Source of the DNA: CAYWVR01 sp964461715 | GTDB lineage: Bacteria > Planctomycetota > Phycisphaerae > FEN-1346 | DNA: 64,000 nt | Direction: 5' to 3' | NCBI GenBank assembly: GCA_964461715.1 | Contig: CAYWVR010000015.1 | Coordinates: 1-64,000, forward strand | Shown: positions 1 to 8,524 of the stretch, one piece after another | How positions within the stretch are numbered: position 1 is the stretch's first letter | How the letters are laid out: each line of letters opens with the position of its first letter | Program-made: the position numbers and the translations under genes | The notes under the pieces: generated by a model | Told to the model about the DNA's origin: nothing | What the model saw: only the letters and a program-made list of their open reading frames with translations | Databases searched by the model: none

Positions 1-59
1 GTATCGGACGCGGGAGGGCTGTGAATTGAGGGAAAGTGGGGGCAGGTGAGAACGATGGT

Positions 60-626
60 CTAGACTTCCATGATCTGTTCGGTCTTATGCTCGAGGGCGG
101 CGTCGACCTCCTTCTCCCAGGTCCGGACCAGTTCGGTGGCCTCGTCGCGGGCGTCGCGGGCCTCGTCCTCACTGCTCTTCTTTGCCTTCTCCTCGCCGTC
201 GATCTGCTTGATGGCGTCACGGCGGATGTTTCGGAGCGAGATCTTCGTCTCCTCGGCCATCTCCTTGATCTGGTGGGCGATCTGCTTGCGGCGTTCCTCC
301 GAGAGGGGCGGGACGGAGAGGCGGATTATCTTGCCCTCCACGCTCGGCGTGATGCCCAGGTCCGAGGCCTGGATCGCCTTGGTGATCTCGCCCACCGAGC
401 CCGGATCGTAGGGCTTGATGACGATCATCAGCGGGTCGGGCACGCCGATCGTGGCCAGCTGCCGCAGGTCCGTCGGGCTCCCATAGTAGTCGACCTTCAG
501 GTGCTCGACGAGGCCCGCGGAAGCCCGGCCCGTGCGGACCGTTCGGAACTGCTCCTTGAGGTGCTCGACGGTCTTGGCCATCCGGTCTTCGGCGTCGAGG
601 AGGATTTCGTCGGTCGGCACGGTCAT
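60..626 (-). CDS. frr: Ribosome recycling factor
   Basis: The 188-residue product has the usual length and sequence of RRF, the cytoplasmic factor that acts with EF-G to split post-termination ribosomes. An RTGRAS segment near residue 32 and the long charged C-terminal helix are clear. The ATG start at 626 overlaps the pyrH stop by four bases (ATGA), which fixes the start and suggests translational coupling. It is the last gene of rpsB-tsf-pyrH-frr, the classical order. I saw no clear terminator in the 59 bases between its stop and the window edge. Confidence 0.97.
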   Translation of the reverse strand: MTVPTDEILLDAEDRMAKTVEHLKEQFRTVRTGRASAGLVEHLKVDYYGSPTDLRQLATIGVPDPLMIVIKPYDPGSVGEITKAIQASDLGITPSVEGKIIRLSVPPLSEERRKQIAHQIKEMAEETKISLRNIRRDAIKQIDGEEKAKKSSEDEARDARDEATELVRTWEKEVDAALEHKTEQIMEV

Positions 627-1345
627 TCGCCTTCTATCCGGGTCCCGATGGATTCCCCGCTCACGACGCGGGCGATGTTCCCCTCGACCTTCAGGTTGAA
701 GACGACGATGGGGATGCGGCTCTGCTTGCAGAGGTCGATGGCGGCGACGTCCATGATCTTGAGGCTCCGCCGGTACACGTCGTCGTAGGAAAGGCTGTCG
801 AAGCGCTCGGCGCCGGGGTTCTCCTTCGGGTCGGCGCTGTAGACCCCGTCGACCTTCGTGGCTTTCAGGAGCACTTCCGCCCCCAGCTCGCTCGCCCGAA
901 GGGCCGCGCACGTGTCCGTCGTGAAGAACGGGTTCCCCGTGCCGCCCGCCAGGATGACGACGCGGCCCTTTTCGAGATGTCGGATAGCGCGGCGACGGAT
1001 GAAGGGCTCGGCGACGTCCTTCATCTCGATCGCGCACTGGACCCGCGTGTCCGAGCCCAGGGATTCGAGGCTGTCCTGCAGGGCCAGGGCATTGAGAACG
1101 GTGGCAACCATGCCCATGTAGTCGGCGGTGGCGCGGCGGACGTCGGCCTGGCGGGCGAAGGTGACGCCCCGGAGGAAGTTCCCGCCTCCCACGACCACGG
1201 CCAGTTGGCACCCGCGGTCGACGACGGCCTTGGCCTGGCGGGCGATGGTCTTGACCTCGACCGGGTCGAGACCGAACTGGCCCGGCTTGCAGAACCCCTC
1301 GCCGGAGATTTTGAGGAGCACGCGCTTGTAGGCGCAGTCGGTCAT
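623..1345 (-). CDS. pyrH: UMP kinase
   Basis: This 240-residue amino-acid-kinase-family protein phosphorylates UMP to UDP in pyrimidine nucleotide synthesis. The N-terminal LLKISGE segment, the glycine-rich VVGGGN loop near residue 50, and the later AGGTGNPFFTTD segment are the family's nucleotide- and UMP-binding features. Length is normal for bacterial PyrH. It starts with ATG 22 bases after tsf and overlaps frr by four bases, inside the rpsB-tsf-pyrH-frr operon. Confidence 0.97.
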   Translation of the reverse strand: MTDCAYKRVLLKISGEGFCKPGQFGLDPVEVKTIARQAKAVVDRGCQLAVVVGGGNFLRGVTFARQADVRRATADYMGMVATVLNALALQDSLESLGSDTRVQCAIEMKDVAEPFIRRRAIRHLEKGRVVILAGGTGNPFFTTDTCAALRASELGAEVLLKATKVDGVYSADPKENPGAERFDSLSYDDVYRRSLKIMDVAAIDLCKQSRIPIVVFNLKVEGNIARVVSGESIGTRIEGE

Positions 1346-1367
1346 GCCTGCCCGCGTGGCCTGGGGA

Positions 1368-1973
1368 TCATTCGGCCTCGGTCTCGCCCACCTCGAAGCG
1401 GACGAACCGCTTGAGGACGATGTTCTCGCCGGTCTTCGTGATCGTCTCGGTCAGCAGATCCGACACGGTCTTGTCCGGGTCCTTGACGAACGCCTGCTCC
1501 AGGAGCACCCGCTCCTGGTACCACTTGTTCATCTTCCCGTCGACGATCTTCTCGACGATGTTCTCGGGTTTGCCGCTCTCGGCAGCCTGCTCGGCGGCGA
1601 TGCGGCGCTCCGTCGCAACCACGTCCTCGGGTACCTCCTCGCGCGTCACGGCCAGAGGAGCGGCGGCACAGACGTGGAGGCAGAGATCCGAGAGGAACTG
1701 CTGGAACTGCTCGTTCTTGGCGACGAAGTCCGTCTCGCAGTTCACCTCCACGAGGACCCCCACCTTGCCGTTGTGGTGGACGTAGGAGGCGATGCGGCCC
1801 TCGGCGGTCGAGCGGGCGGCCTTCTTTTCGGCGGTTGCCAGGCCCCTCTTTCGGAGGATTTCGACCGCCTTTTCCATGTCGCCGTCGGCCTCGCTCAGGG
1901 CGGCCTTGCAGTCCATCATGCCCTGGCCCGTCTTCTGGCGGAGCTTCATGACTTCCGATGCGCTGATGGCCAT
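1368..1973 (-). CDS. tsf: Translation elongation factor Ts
   Basis: This 201-residue EF-Ts is the nucleotide-exchange factor for EF-Tu. The N-terminal UBA-like region with LRQKTGQGMMDCKAAL, and the later EVNCETDFVAKNEQF segment that contacts EF-Tu, are both typical. It is of the short type; many EF-Ts proteins are about 280-300 residues, so the second core subdomain is reduced. The frame could open one codon earlier at a TTG, but the ATG at 1973, preceded by a GAGGAG ribosome site, is preferred. It lies between rpsB (54 bases upstream) and pyrH. Confidence 0.95.
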   Translation of the reverse strand: MAISASEVMKLRQKTGQGMMDCKAALSEADGDMEKAVEILRKRGLATAEKKAARSTAEGRIASYVHHNGKVGVLVEVNCETDFVAKNEQFQQFLSDLCLHVCAAAPLAVTREEVPEDVVATERRIAAEQAAESGKPENIVEKIVDGKMNKWYQERVLLEQAFVKDPDKTVSDLLTETITKTGENIVLKRFVRFEVGETEAE

Positions 1974-2027
1974 CAACCGGACTCCTCTTGCTCGGGTGTG
2001 CTCAGGGGACGCCTCACGGGGCGGCGC

Positions 2028-3002
2028 TTACGGTGTATCCCCACCGCCTTCGGTCGTCTCGGGCTCGCTGGGGGGCGGCTCCGGGGCGGCCTCGATGTCA
2101 GGCGATGCTGCCGGCGACTTCTCCTTGGCGGGCTCGGCCGCCTTGGCGGGCTGGCCTGGATGTGGTTTCGGCAGCGGCATCTCAGGCACGGGCCGTTCCC
2201 CGCCGCGCCCTTTCGGCGCCCGCCGGGGCGGGCGCGTGGGTCCGCCGGAACGGGCCTGGGGCCGGCTGGGCGCGCGCGCCAGCGCCTCCCCGCCGCCCTC
2301 GGCCACCGCCCGCGCCGCCCGGTTCGCCTTGCCTTCCACGACGGCGTCCGCCAGGTGCTTCAGGACAATCTCCACGGCCCGCATGGCGTCGTCGTTGCCG
2401 GGGATGATGACGGTGACGTCGTCGGGGTCGGCTTCGGTGTCGGCCAGGGCGACGATGGGAATGCCCATTTTGTTGGCCTCGCGGACGGCATTCTTCTCGC
2501 GGACCGGATCGACGATCACGAGGGCCCCCGGAATCCGTTCCATGGTGCGGATGCCCTCGAGGTTCCGCTTGATCTTGCGGTGCTCGCGCGTCAGGCTCGC
2601 TATCATCTTCTTGGAGTACTTGTTGATCTCGCCGCTGATCTCGAGCTGCTCCAGCTCGTCCAGGCGCGCGAGACGCGAGCGGATCGTGCGGAAGTTCGTC
2701 AGCGTTCCGCCCAGCCAGCGATAGCTGACGTACGGCATGCCGCACCGCTTGGCCTCCTGCTCGATGGCCGCGCGGGCCTGGCGTTTGGTTCCGACGAAGA
2801 CGACGTCGCGGCCCTCGGCCACGAGGCGCGTCAGGAACTTCTTGGCCCTGAGAAGCCCCTTGACGGTCTCCTTCAGGTCGATGATGTGGATGAAGTTCCG
2901 CTTGCCGTAGATGTAGGGCCCCATTTTGGGGTTCCACCGGCTCACGGGGTGTCCGAAATGAATCCCCGCGTCGATGAGCTCATTGAGCAGTAGGTCCGCC
3001 AA
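2028..3002 (-). CDS. rpsB: 30S ribosomal protein S2 with long C-terminal tail
   Basis: Residues 1 to about 225 match ribosomal protein S2, including FGHPVSRWNPKM, FVGTKRQAR and the VIVDP segment near residue 185. The protein is 324 residues long, against roughly 230-260 usually. The extra 100 residues are rich in proline, alanine, glutamate and arginine and look disordered. The start is TTG at 3002-3000, set about eight bases after AGGAG; no upstream ATG fits the conserved N-terminus. First gene of the rpsB-tsf-pyrH-frr operon, read from the promoter at 3071-3099. Confidence 0.96.
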   Translation of the reverse strand: MADLLLNELIDAGIHFGHPVSRWNPKMGPYIYGKRNFIHIIDLKETVKGLLRAKKFLTRLVAEGRDVVFVGTKRQARAAIEQEAKRCGMPYVSYRWLGGTLTNFRTIRSRLARLDELEQLEISGEINKYSKKMIASLTREHRKIKRNLEGIRTMERIPGALVIVDPVREKNAVREANKMGIPIVALADTEADPDDVTVIIPGNDDAMRAVEIVLKHLADAVVEGKANRAARAVAEGGGEALARAPSRPQARSGGPTRPPRRAPKGRGGERPVPEMPLPKPHPGQPAKAAEPAKEKSPAASPDIEAAPEPPPSEPETTEGGGDTP

Positions 3003-3070
3003 CCGCGTTTCTCCTCTCTGGCGCCCCGCCGGGCGCAGACCGAGACTCTCCCTGTCAAGCCAGATTAAGC

Positions 3071-3099
3071 ACTCTAAGCCGCCCCGGCGGGCCTGTCAA
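3071..3099 (-). promoter_or_regulatory. Sigma70-type promoter of the rpsB operon
   Basis: On the minus strand TTGACA (3099-3094) and TAGAGT (3076-3071) are separated by 17 bases, a near-consensus housekeeping promoter. Transcription would start near 3064, leaving a leader of about 60 bases with a GC-rich hairpin before the rpsB ribosome site. Sequence match only. Confidence 0.75.
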
Positions 3100-3170
3100 C
3101 TCTTTTCTGGCCGTCAGCGGCGGGCACCGGGCCTTGGGTGGACAGCCACGGCAAACGGCAGGGGGCGCCC

Positions 3171-3199
3171 CTGGACCTTCGACGACGTTGTGATACAAT
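3171..3199 (+). promoter_or_regulatory. Possible promoter of uvrB
   Basis: TACAAT at 3194-3199 is a good -10 hexamer 31 bases before the uvrB ATG. The only -35 candidate, TGGACC at 3172-3177, is weak, with a 16-base spacer. No SOS box was recognised here. Confidence 0.35.
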
Positions 3200-3229
3200 G
3201 CCCGCTTCGCAATCCCGCGAAAGGGCGGC

Positions 3230-5191
3230 ATGGACGCGTTCGAGCTGGTCTCGGAGTTCGAGCCGAAGGGTGATCAGCCTGCGGCCATCGATGCGCTCGT
3301 GCGGGGCCTCGAGGGAGGGCGGCGGTGGCAGACGCTCCTGGGGGTCACCGGCTCCGGTAAGACCTTCACCATGGCGAACGTCATCCAGCGGGCCCAGCGG
3401 CCCACGCTTGTCATCAGCCACAACAAGACCCTCGCCGCCCAGCTCTTCGGCGAATTCCGCGAGTTCTTTCCCACCAATGCCGTCGCCTACTTCGTCTCCT
3501 ACTACGATTACTATCAACCGGAGGCCTACATCCCCGCCCGCGACATCTACATCGAGAAGGACGCCTCCATCAACGACGACATCGACCGCCTGCGCCTCCG
3601 GGCCACCAGCGCCCTGATGCATCGCCGGGACGTCGTCATCGTCGCCAGCGTCTCGTGCATCTACGGTCTGGGGGACCCGGAGCACTACGAGGAGATGGTC
3701 GTCCGGATGGCCGTGGGCCAACGGATCGAGCGCGACGACCTGCTGCGCCGCCTCGTCGACCTCCAGTATGCCCGGGACGACCTCGACTTCGGCCGGGCCA
3801 AGTTCCGGGTGCGCGGCGACACGGTCCACGTGCAGCCGGCGTACGAGGAGTTCGCCTATGCTGTCGAGTTCTTCGGCGACGAGATCGAGCGGATCGCTCT
3901 CATGAACCCCACCAGTGGCGAGATCCTCGGCCACGAGGACGAGACCTTCATCTACCCCGCGAAACACTACGTTATGCCCGAGGACCGCATCGAGCGGGCG
4001 TGCGTGGCGATCGAGGAGGAGCTGACCGAGCGCCTCCGCGCCCTCCGCCGCGGGGGCAAGATGCTCGAAGCCCAGCGCCTGGAGGCCCGCACGAAGTACG
4101 ATCTGGAGATGCTGCGGGAGGTCGGCTACTGTGCGGGAATTGAGAACTACAGCCGCCACCTTTCCGGCCGCGCCGCCGGCGAGCGGCCCTACTGCCTTAT
4201 CGACTACTTCCCGGACGATTTCCTCTGCTTTGTCGATGAGAGCCACGTCACCATCCCCCAGATTCGGGCCATGTACGCCGGCGACCGTAGCCGCAAGGAG
4301 ACCCTTGTCGAGCACGGTTTCCGCCTGCCGTCAGCCCTGGACAACCGGCCGCTGAAGTTCGAGGAATGGGAGGCGATGGTGGGCCGGGGGGCCTTCATCT
4401 CCGCCACCCCGGGCGACTGGGAGGTCGAGCAGTCCGGCGGCGAAGTCGTCGAGCAGGTCATCCGCCCCACAGGCCTCGTGGACCCGGCAATCCGAATCGA
4501 GCCGGCCCGGGGCCAGGTGGAGCACCTCCTCGGGGAGGTCCAGGCCCGGGCCAAGCGCGATGAGCGGGTCCTCGTCACCACGCTCACCAAGCGGCTCGCC
4601 GAGGACCTCTCGGAGTACTTCCGCAAGGCCGGCGTCAAGTGCGAGTACCTCCACAGCGAGGTCGAGATCTTTGACCGCTCCGAGATTCTGCGGGACCTGC
4701 GGCTCGGGACCTTCGACGTGGTCATCGGCGTCAACCTCCTTCGCGAGGGCCTGGACTTGCCCGAGGTCAGCCTCGTGGCTATCCTGGACGCCGACCGGGA
4801 GGGGTTCCTGCGCTCCGACACGAGCCTCCTCCAGACGATCGGGCGGTGCGCGCGGCACGCGAGCGCGGAGGTGATCCTCTACGCCGACTCTGTGACCGGG
4901 AGCATGGCCCGGGCTATCGAGGAGACGAGCCGCCGCCGCGAGCGACAGTTGGCCTATAACCAGGAGCACGGCATTGAGCCGGCCACTATCCGAAAGGCTG
5001 TCCGGGCCGGCATCGAGGCCGAGGTCCAGGCCCGGCGGACCGCGCGGCGGGCGGTCCGCATGAGCGAAGGCGACTATGCCCGGGCCGAGCTTGTGCGCGA
5101 GCTCGAGGCCGAGATGCACCAAGCCGCCGAGAAGCTCGAGTTCGAACGGGCCGCCGAGCTGAGGGACCGCATCGAGGAACTCAAATCATGA
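3230..5191 (+). CDS. uvrB: Excinuclease ABC subunit B
   Basis: UvrB is the damage-verifying helicase-like subunit of nucleotide excision repair. The 653-residue protein has the Walker A segment GVTGSGKTFT near residue 40, the beta-hairpin region containing YYDYYQPEAYIP near 90, the DESH box near 330, and the C-terminal helicase motifs ending in QTIGRCARH. The last 35 residues form the UvrB/UvrC coiled-coil motif that binds UvrC. Length is typical. The ribosome site before the ATG is weak. Its stop overlaps the nadC ATG (ATGA), so uvrB, nadC and birA look co-transcribed. Confidence 0.98.
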   Translation: MDAFELVSEFEPKGDQPAAIDALVRGLEGGRRWQTLLGVTGSGKTFTMANVIQRAQRPTLVISHNKTLAAQLFGEFREFFPTNAVAYFVSYYDYYQPEAYIPARDIYIEKDASINDDIDRLRLRATSALMHRRDVVIVASVSCIYGLGDPEHYEEMVVRMAVGQRIERDDLLRRLVDLQYARDDLDFGRAKFRVRGDTVHVQPAYEEFAYAVEFFGDEIERIALMNPTSGEILGHEDETFIYPAKHYVMPEDRIERACVAIEEELTERLRALRRGGKMLEAQRLEARTKYDLEMLREVGYCAGIENYSRHLSGRAAGERPYCLIDYFPDDFLCFVDESHVTIPQIRAMYAGDRSRKETLVEHGFRLPSALDNRPLKFEEWEAMVGRGAFISATPGDWEVEQSGGEVVEQVIRPTGLVDPAIRIEPARGQVEHLLGEVQARAKRDERVLVTTLTKRLAEDLSEYFRKAGVKCEYLHSEVEIFDRSEILRDLRLGTFDVVIGVNLLREGLDLPEVSLVAILDADREGFLRSDTSLLQTIGRCARHASAEVILYADSVTGSMARAIEETSRRRERQLAYNQEHGIEPATIRKAVRAGIEAEVQARRTARRAVRMSEGDYARAELVRELEAEMHQAAEKLEFERAAELRDRIEELKS

Positions 5192-6108
5192 CCCCCAAGC
5201 GACCCCCCGCGACCATCCCCATGGACCGTCTCAAGGTCCGGGCCCTCGACAGCCTTCAGCCCCTGCTGACGCTGGCCCTGGACGAGGACATCGGGCCGGG
5301 AGACCTGACGACCGACGTCCTCATCGACACCGAGTCCACGGCCGACGGGCGGCTGCTGGCATCGATGGACGGGGTCGTGGCGGGCCTCCTCTTCGTCACG
5401 CCCATCCTCCATCGCGTCGACACGCGCCTCCGGTTCCGCCCCAGCGTCAAGGACGGGGCCCACGTCCGAAAGGGGCGCCTCCTGGGGTCCATCCACGGCC
5501 CGGTGCGGCCACTCTTGACCGCCGAGCGGACCATGCTCAACTTTCTCCAGGCCCTCTCCGGCATCGCCACCCTTACGCGCAAGTTCGTCGATGCCGTCAA
5601 GGGCACCGGCGCCGCCATCCTCGATACCCGCAAGACCACCCCCGGCTGGCGGTACCTCGAGAAGTACGCCGTCCGGAGGGGGGGCGGCGTAAACCACCGC
5701 ACGGGCCTCCACGATGGCGTCCTTATCAAGGACAACCACCTCGCCATCCGCGCCCCCAACCACATGGGCGAGACCATCGCCCAGCTTGTGACGGAGGCGC
5801 GGCACCGGATTTCGCCGGAGATTCCCATCCAGGTCGAGGTCGAGCAGGTCGGGTACCTGGAGGAGATCCTGCGGGCCGGGCCCGACGTGGTCCTGCTCGA
5901 CAACATGCCCCCGGTGATGCTCCGCGAGGCCGTGGCCAAGCGCGACGCCCTTTTCCCGACCGGCGGCCCGGCCTTGGAGGCCTCGGGCGGCATCACGTTG
6001 GCCAACGTTCGCGACGTCGCCGAGACGGGCGTCGACCGCATCTCCATCGGGGCCCTTACGCACAGCGCACCGATCCTCGACATTTCCCTCGAGATCAACC
6101 GGTCGTGA
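5188..6108 (+). CDS. nadC: Nicotinate-nucleotide pyrophosphorylase (carboxylating)
   Basis: The 306-residue enzyme converts quinolinate and PRPP to nicotinate mononucleotide, CO2 and pyrophosphate in de novo NAD synthesis. Recognisable segments are DEDIGPGDLTTD near residue 31, the substrate-binding LDTRKTTPG near 145, GGGVNHR with KDNH just after it, and ASGGI near 265. Start and stop overlap uvrB and birA by four bases each, arguing for translational coupling. nadA and nadB are not in the window. Confidence 0.97.
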   Translation: MTPKRPPATIPMDRLKVRALDSLQPLLTLALDEDIGPGDLTTDVLIDTESTADGRLLASMDGVVAGLLFVTPILHRVDTRLRFRPSVKDGAHVRKGRLLGSIHGPVRPLLTAERTMLNFLQALSGIATLTRKFVDAVKGTGAAILDTRKTTPGWRYLEKYAVRRGGGVNHRTGLHDGVLIKDNHLAIRAPNHMGETIAQLVTEARHRISPEIPIQVEVEQVGYLEEILRAGPDVVLLDNMPPVMLREAVAKRDALFPTGGPALEASGGITLANVRDVAETGVDRISIGALTHSAPILDISLEINRS

Positions 6109-7124
6109 CGCGCTCTGCCGCCAACCGCGACGCGCCGCTCGAAGCGCGTCTAGCGCTGGCCCTGCGCGAGCGGGCGGGCGGGCCTGTTCTGGGGACGGAG
6201 CTGCCGGCTGAGCTGAACGTCGACGCGGCGGCGGTGAGGGAGGCGATTGAGACGCTGGTCCGGCGCGGGTTCGTCCTCGAGACGCACCCCCACCAGGGGC
6301 TCTGTCTCCTTTCAGCCCCGCCCGCCCTCTGGGAGCCGGAGATTGCCGCCGACCTGCCTGTCGAGCGGGTCGGGTGTCGCGTCCGGTGCATGGCCGCGGT
6401 CGGCTCGACGAACGACCTCGCGTGGACCGCCGCTGACGGGGAGGGCGATGCCGCCGACGGGCTGGCCGTCTTTGCCGAGCACCAGGCCGCGGGGCGCGGG
6501 CGGCGGGGCAATCGCTGGCTTAGCCCGCCCCACGCGTCGCTCCTCGCGAGCGTGGTGCTGGTTCCGGTGCCGGGGGCGGGAGCCGACCTGACGCGGGCGG
6601 CGGCGGTGGCGGCGGCCGGGGCCGTCGAGGACGTCGGCGGTCCGGCCGTGGGTATCAAGTGGCCCAACGACCTTGTCGTCGACGACCGCAAGGTCGCGGG
6701 CATCCTGGTCGAGACCCGTCCGGACGCGGCGGGGCGCGGCCGGGGGGTCGTGGGTTTGGGGATCAACTGTACCCAAGGGCCCGAGGCCTTCCCGGCCGAT
6801 CTGCGCCCCTACGTCGCGTCGCTGGCGAGTGCCGGCGGGCCGGTCGACCGGACGCTCCTGGCGCGGCGGCTTCTGGTGCGCTTGGACGAGGCCGTGGCCG
6901 CTCTTTCGACCCCGGCGGGGGTGGAGGCCCTCGCCCGCGAGACTCGCACCCGCTGCCGCACCCTCGGCCGCCGAATCACCCTTGTCGAGGACGGAACCTG
7001 CTGGACGGGCGAGGTGGTCGACCTGGACCCGGACTACGGCCTGATCCTGAGGCTTCCGGACGGGTCCCTCCGGCGGTTCGGAGCCATGACGGCGCACGTC
7101 GCGGCCCCCGGGGCGGGCGGCTGA
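6105..7124 (+). CDS. birA: Biotin-[acetyl-CoA-carboxylase] ligase, BirA type
   Basis: This 339-residue bifunctional-type BirA activates biotin with ATP and attaches it to the carboxyl carrier protein. An N-terminal winged-helix-like segment (about residues 5-70) precedes the ligase domain with AAGRGRRGNRW near 128, GIKWPNDLVV near 184 and KVAGILVE just after. The C-terminal SH3-like domain has GEVVDLDPDYGL. The HTH suggests it may also act as a biotin-responsive repressor, but no operator was identified. The start is GTG at 6105, overlapping the nadC stop. Confidence 0.95.
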   Translation: MTRSAANRDAPLEARLALALRERAGGPVLGTELPAELNVDAAAVREAIETLVRRGFVLETHPHQGLCLLSAPPALWEPEIAADLPVERVGCRVRCMAAVGSTNDLAWTAADGEGDAADGLAVFAEHQAAGRGRRGNRWLSPPHASLLASVVLVPVPGAGADLTRAAAVAAAGAVEDVGGPAVGIKWPNDLVVDDRKVAGILVETRPDAAGRGRGVVGLGINCTQGPEAFPADLRPYVASLASAGGPVDRTLLARRLLVRLDEAVAALSTPAGVEALARETRTRCRTLGRRITLVEDGTCWTGEVVDLDPDYGLILRLPDGSLRRFGAMTAHVAAPGAGG

Positions 7125-7284
7125 TCCGCCGGGAAAACCGCTCGAAAATCCGGGTCTGCGCCGGCGGCGAGCCCTCGCTTGGCCCTCTGGCAACCTGGCC
7201 GGGGAACCGCCTGTAAGGCTATTGTAAATAAGGACTTACGGTCACACGCCACGCCTTCAGGGCTCTCCTCGGTCGCAAGTCGAC

Positions 7285-7312
7285 TTGACGGCGACCGCGA
7301 CGTGACTATGGT
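7285..7312 (+). promoter_or_regulatory. Possible promoter upstream of the pseudopilin leader
   Basis: TTGACG (7285-7290) and TATGGT (7307-7312) are 16 bases apart. If used, the transcript would run about 400 bases before the pilin start codon and would meet the hairpin at 7328 almost at once, which raises the possibility of attenuation or of a false match. Confidence 0.4.
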
Positions 7313-7327
7313 AAAGGCGTCAGGATA

Positions 7328-7360
7328 GGCGGTGCGGGATGACGCGCCGCCCTCTTTTTC
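7328..7360 (+). terminator. Intrinsic terminator-like hairpin after birA
   Basis: A nine-pair GC stem (7328-7336 with 7343-7351, one G-U pair) with a six-base loop is followed by a five-T run. It could end the uvrB-nadC-birA transcript or act as an attenuator of the downstream pilin leader. Confidence 0.55.
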
Positions 7361-7569
7361 TGGCTTGCTTTGTTAATCTGGCCAAGCTAGGCGGGATAGA
7401 GAAAAAGCCGTGGAGTGCTTCCCGTAAGTGGTCGATATGCCGCTGGCCGTTAAGGCCAGTCTCTGACAAGTGAAGACCCGACGAACCTGGGTTGGCAGGC
7501 GGCAAGACTGGAATCCGGCCCTCGAGCCGCCGCCGGAACCGCGAGGCCCACAAAGGAGGTGAAACCGCA

Positions 7570-7722
7570 ATGGGCGTCGCCGTGCGAGCTGAGGACGACC
7601 GTTGCCGGACCGTGGGAGACGGTTACCGGACGGCGCCCGTCGGGCCGGATAGATCCGAAATAGAGCGCGGGAATACGGAAGATCGGCCCCCAAGGGGGCA
7701 CGCAAGACTCAAGGAGGCTTAA
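7570..7722 (+). CDS. Possible 50-residue leader ORF
   Basis: An ATG nine bases after a near-perfect anti-16S match (AAAGGAGGTGA, 7552-7562) opens a 50-codon frame ending at 7722, two bases before the pilin ATG at 7725. The predicted peptide is charged, has no recognisable domain, signal peptide or membrane segment, and resembles no family I know. The strong ribosome site and the stop lying on top of the pilin's own ribosome site (AAGGAGG, 7711-7717) suggest a translated leader that couples to the pilin gene. It may equally be a non-coding leader. Confidence 0.35.
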   Translation: MGVAVRAEDDRCRTVGDGYRTAPVGPDRSEIERGNTEDRPPRGHARLKEA

Positions 7723-7724
7723 CC

Positions 7725-8213
7725 ATGAAGCGTATGAAGAGAGGCTTTACGCTGGTCGAAATCCTGATCGTCGTCATCATCCTGGGCATCCTGGCCGCCA
7801 TCGTCATTCCGCAGTTCACGGAGGCGTCCAACGAGGCCCGCGTCTCCAACCTGATGACCAACCTCCAGACCATCCGCAGCCAGCTCCTCCTCTACAAGAC
7901 GCAGCACCTCGAGAACTACCCTGACAGTGCCGCCACCTTCGGAGACCAGATGACCCTTTTCTCCGACTACAACGGCACGACTGCAGCCGCGATCGACAAG
8001 ACGGCCAACCCGCCCATCATCTTCGGGCCGTACCTCCAGTCGGTTCCCGTCAACCCGATCACCGGCTCGAACGCGGTTCAGGACACCACGGCGCCCGGCG
8101 CCGCCACAACCGACGGCGGCTGGTACTACAACCCGGCGACCGGCGAGTTCCGCGCCGACCTCAAGGACAGCCACACCACGACCGACGGCACGACGCAGCT
8201 AAACGAACTGTAG
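7725..8213 (+). CDS. Major pseudopilin, GspG / type IV pilin-like
   Basis: This 162-residue prepilin has a short basic leader, a prepilin-peptidase site (RG before FTLVEILIVV) and the hydrophobic N-terminal helix that anchors pilins in the inner membrane and packs the fibre core. The C-terminal half, with GGWYYNPATGEFRADL, resembles planctomycete GspG-type pseudopilins. An AAGGAGG ribosome site precedes the ATG. It is set off from the following secretion genes by tandem hairpins and a terminator, as expected for a subunit made in excess. I cannot tell from sequence whether it builds a pilus or a secretion pseudopilus. Confidence 0.88.
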   Translation: MKRMKRGFTLVEILIVVIILGILAAIVIPQFTEASNEARVSNLMTNLQTIRSQLLLYKTQHLENYPDSAATFGDQMTLFSDYNGTTAAAIDKTANPPIIFGPYLQSVPVNPITGSNAVQDTTAPGAATTDGGWYYNPATGEFRADLKDSHTTTDGTTQLNEL

Positions 8214-8524
8214 CCGCCATATGCGCGGCGGTGACCGACAGTCCCTTCGCGTAGGGGCGAAGGGATGCGGGGCCCGGGGGCAGAGACGCGGGACGCGTCG
8301 ATGCCCCCGGGTTTTTTCTCGACCCCGAGGAGCGGTCGCCCGGCCCCGGCCCCGACCCCGACCCCCGTAGAGCCCAAACCGCCGGAAACCGGCCCCTGCG
8401 AGGCCGTCGAATCCCTGAAGCGGCCCACGAAAACCGGTCGATAAACCACCGAAGGCGACTCGCGCCGATCGTGTCCTTGGTGCCGCCATCGGTGCGAAGA
8501 TAGGCGGACTAGGAGGACTGGAGA
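8214..8524 (+). other. Intergenic region between pseudopilin and the secretion operon
   Basis: Apart from the terminator this stretch contains a short C-rich run with repeated GGCCCC/GACCCC units near 8338-8366 and ends in an AGGAGG ribosome site at 8511-8516. No convincing -35/-10 pair was seen, so the downstream operon may depend on an alternative sigma factor, an unrecognised promoter or read-through. Confidence 0.5.
8243..8317 (+). terminator. Tandem hairpins ending in an intrinsic terminator
   Basis: A first hairpin at 8243-8264 (seven-pair stem) is followed by a ten-pair stem (8273-8282 with 8302-8311) and six T residues at 8312-8317. This should end most pilin transcripts before the downstream operon. 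Confidence 0.82.

Larger units (their letters stand above)
7125..7724 (+). other. Long intergenic stretch and leader before the pseudopilin gene
   Basis: Six hundred bases separate birA from the pseudopilin. In order it holds a weak hairpin over the birA stop, an imperfect GTAAG/CTTAC inverted repeat near 7214-7240, a possible promoter at 7285-7312, a terminator-like hairpin at 7328-7360, a perfect six-pair hairpin with a five-base loop at about 7442-7458, and a short open frame at 7570-7722 behind a near-ideal ribosome site. I looked for cyclic-di-GMP (GEMM) riboswitch consensus segments and did not find them. Confidence 0.6.

Noticed and set aside
1344..2993. Plus-strand open frame opposite tsf and rpsB
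   Set aside because: Antisense shadow of two conserved essential genes; no independent support.
7319..7569. Cyclic-di-GMP (GEMM) riboswitch in the pilin leader
   Set aside because: I looked for the conserved GEMM-I and GEMM-II segments and did not find them. The region is structured but not a recognisable member.
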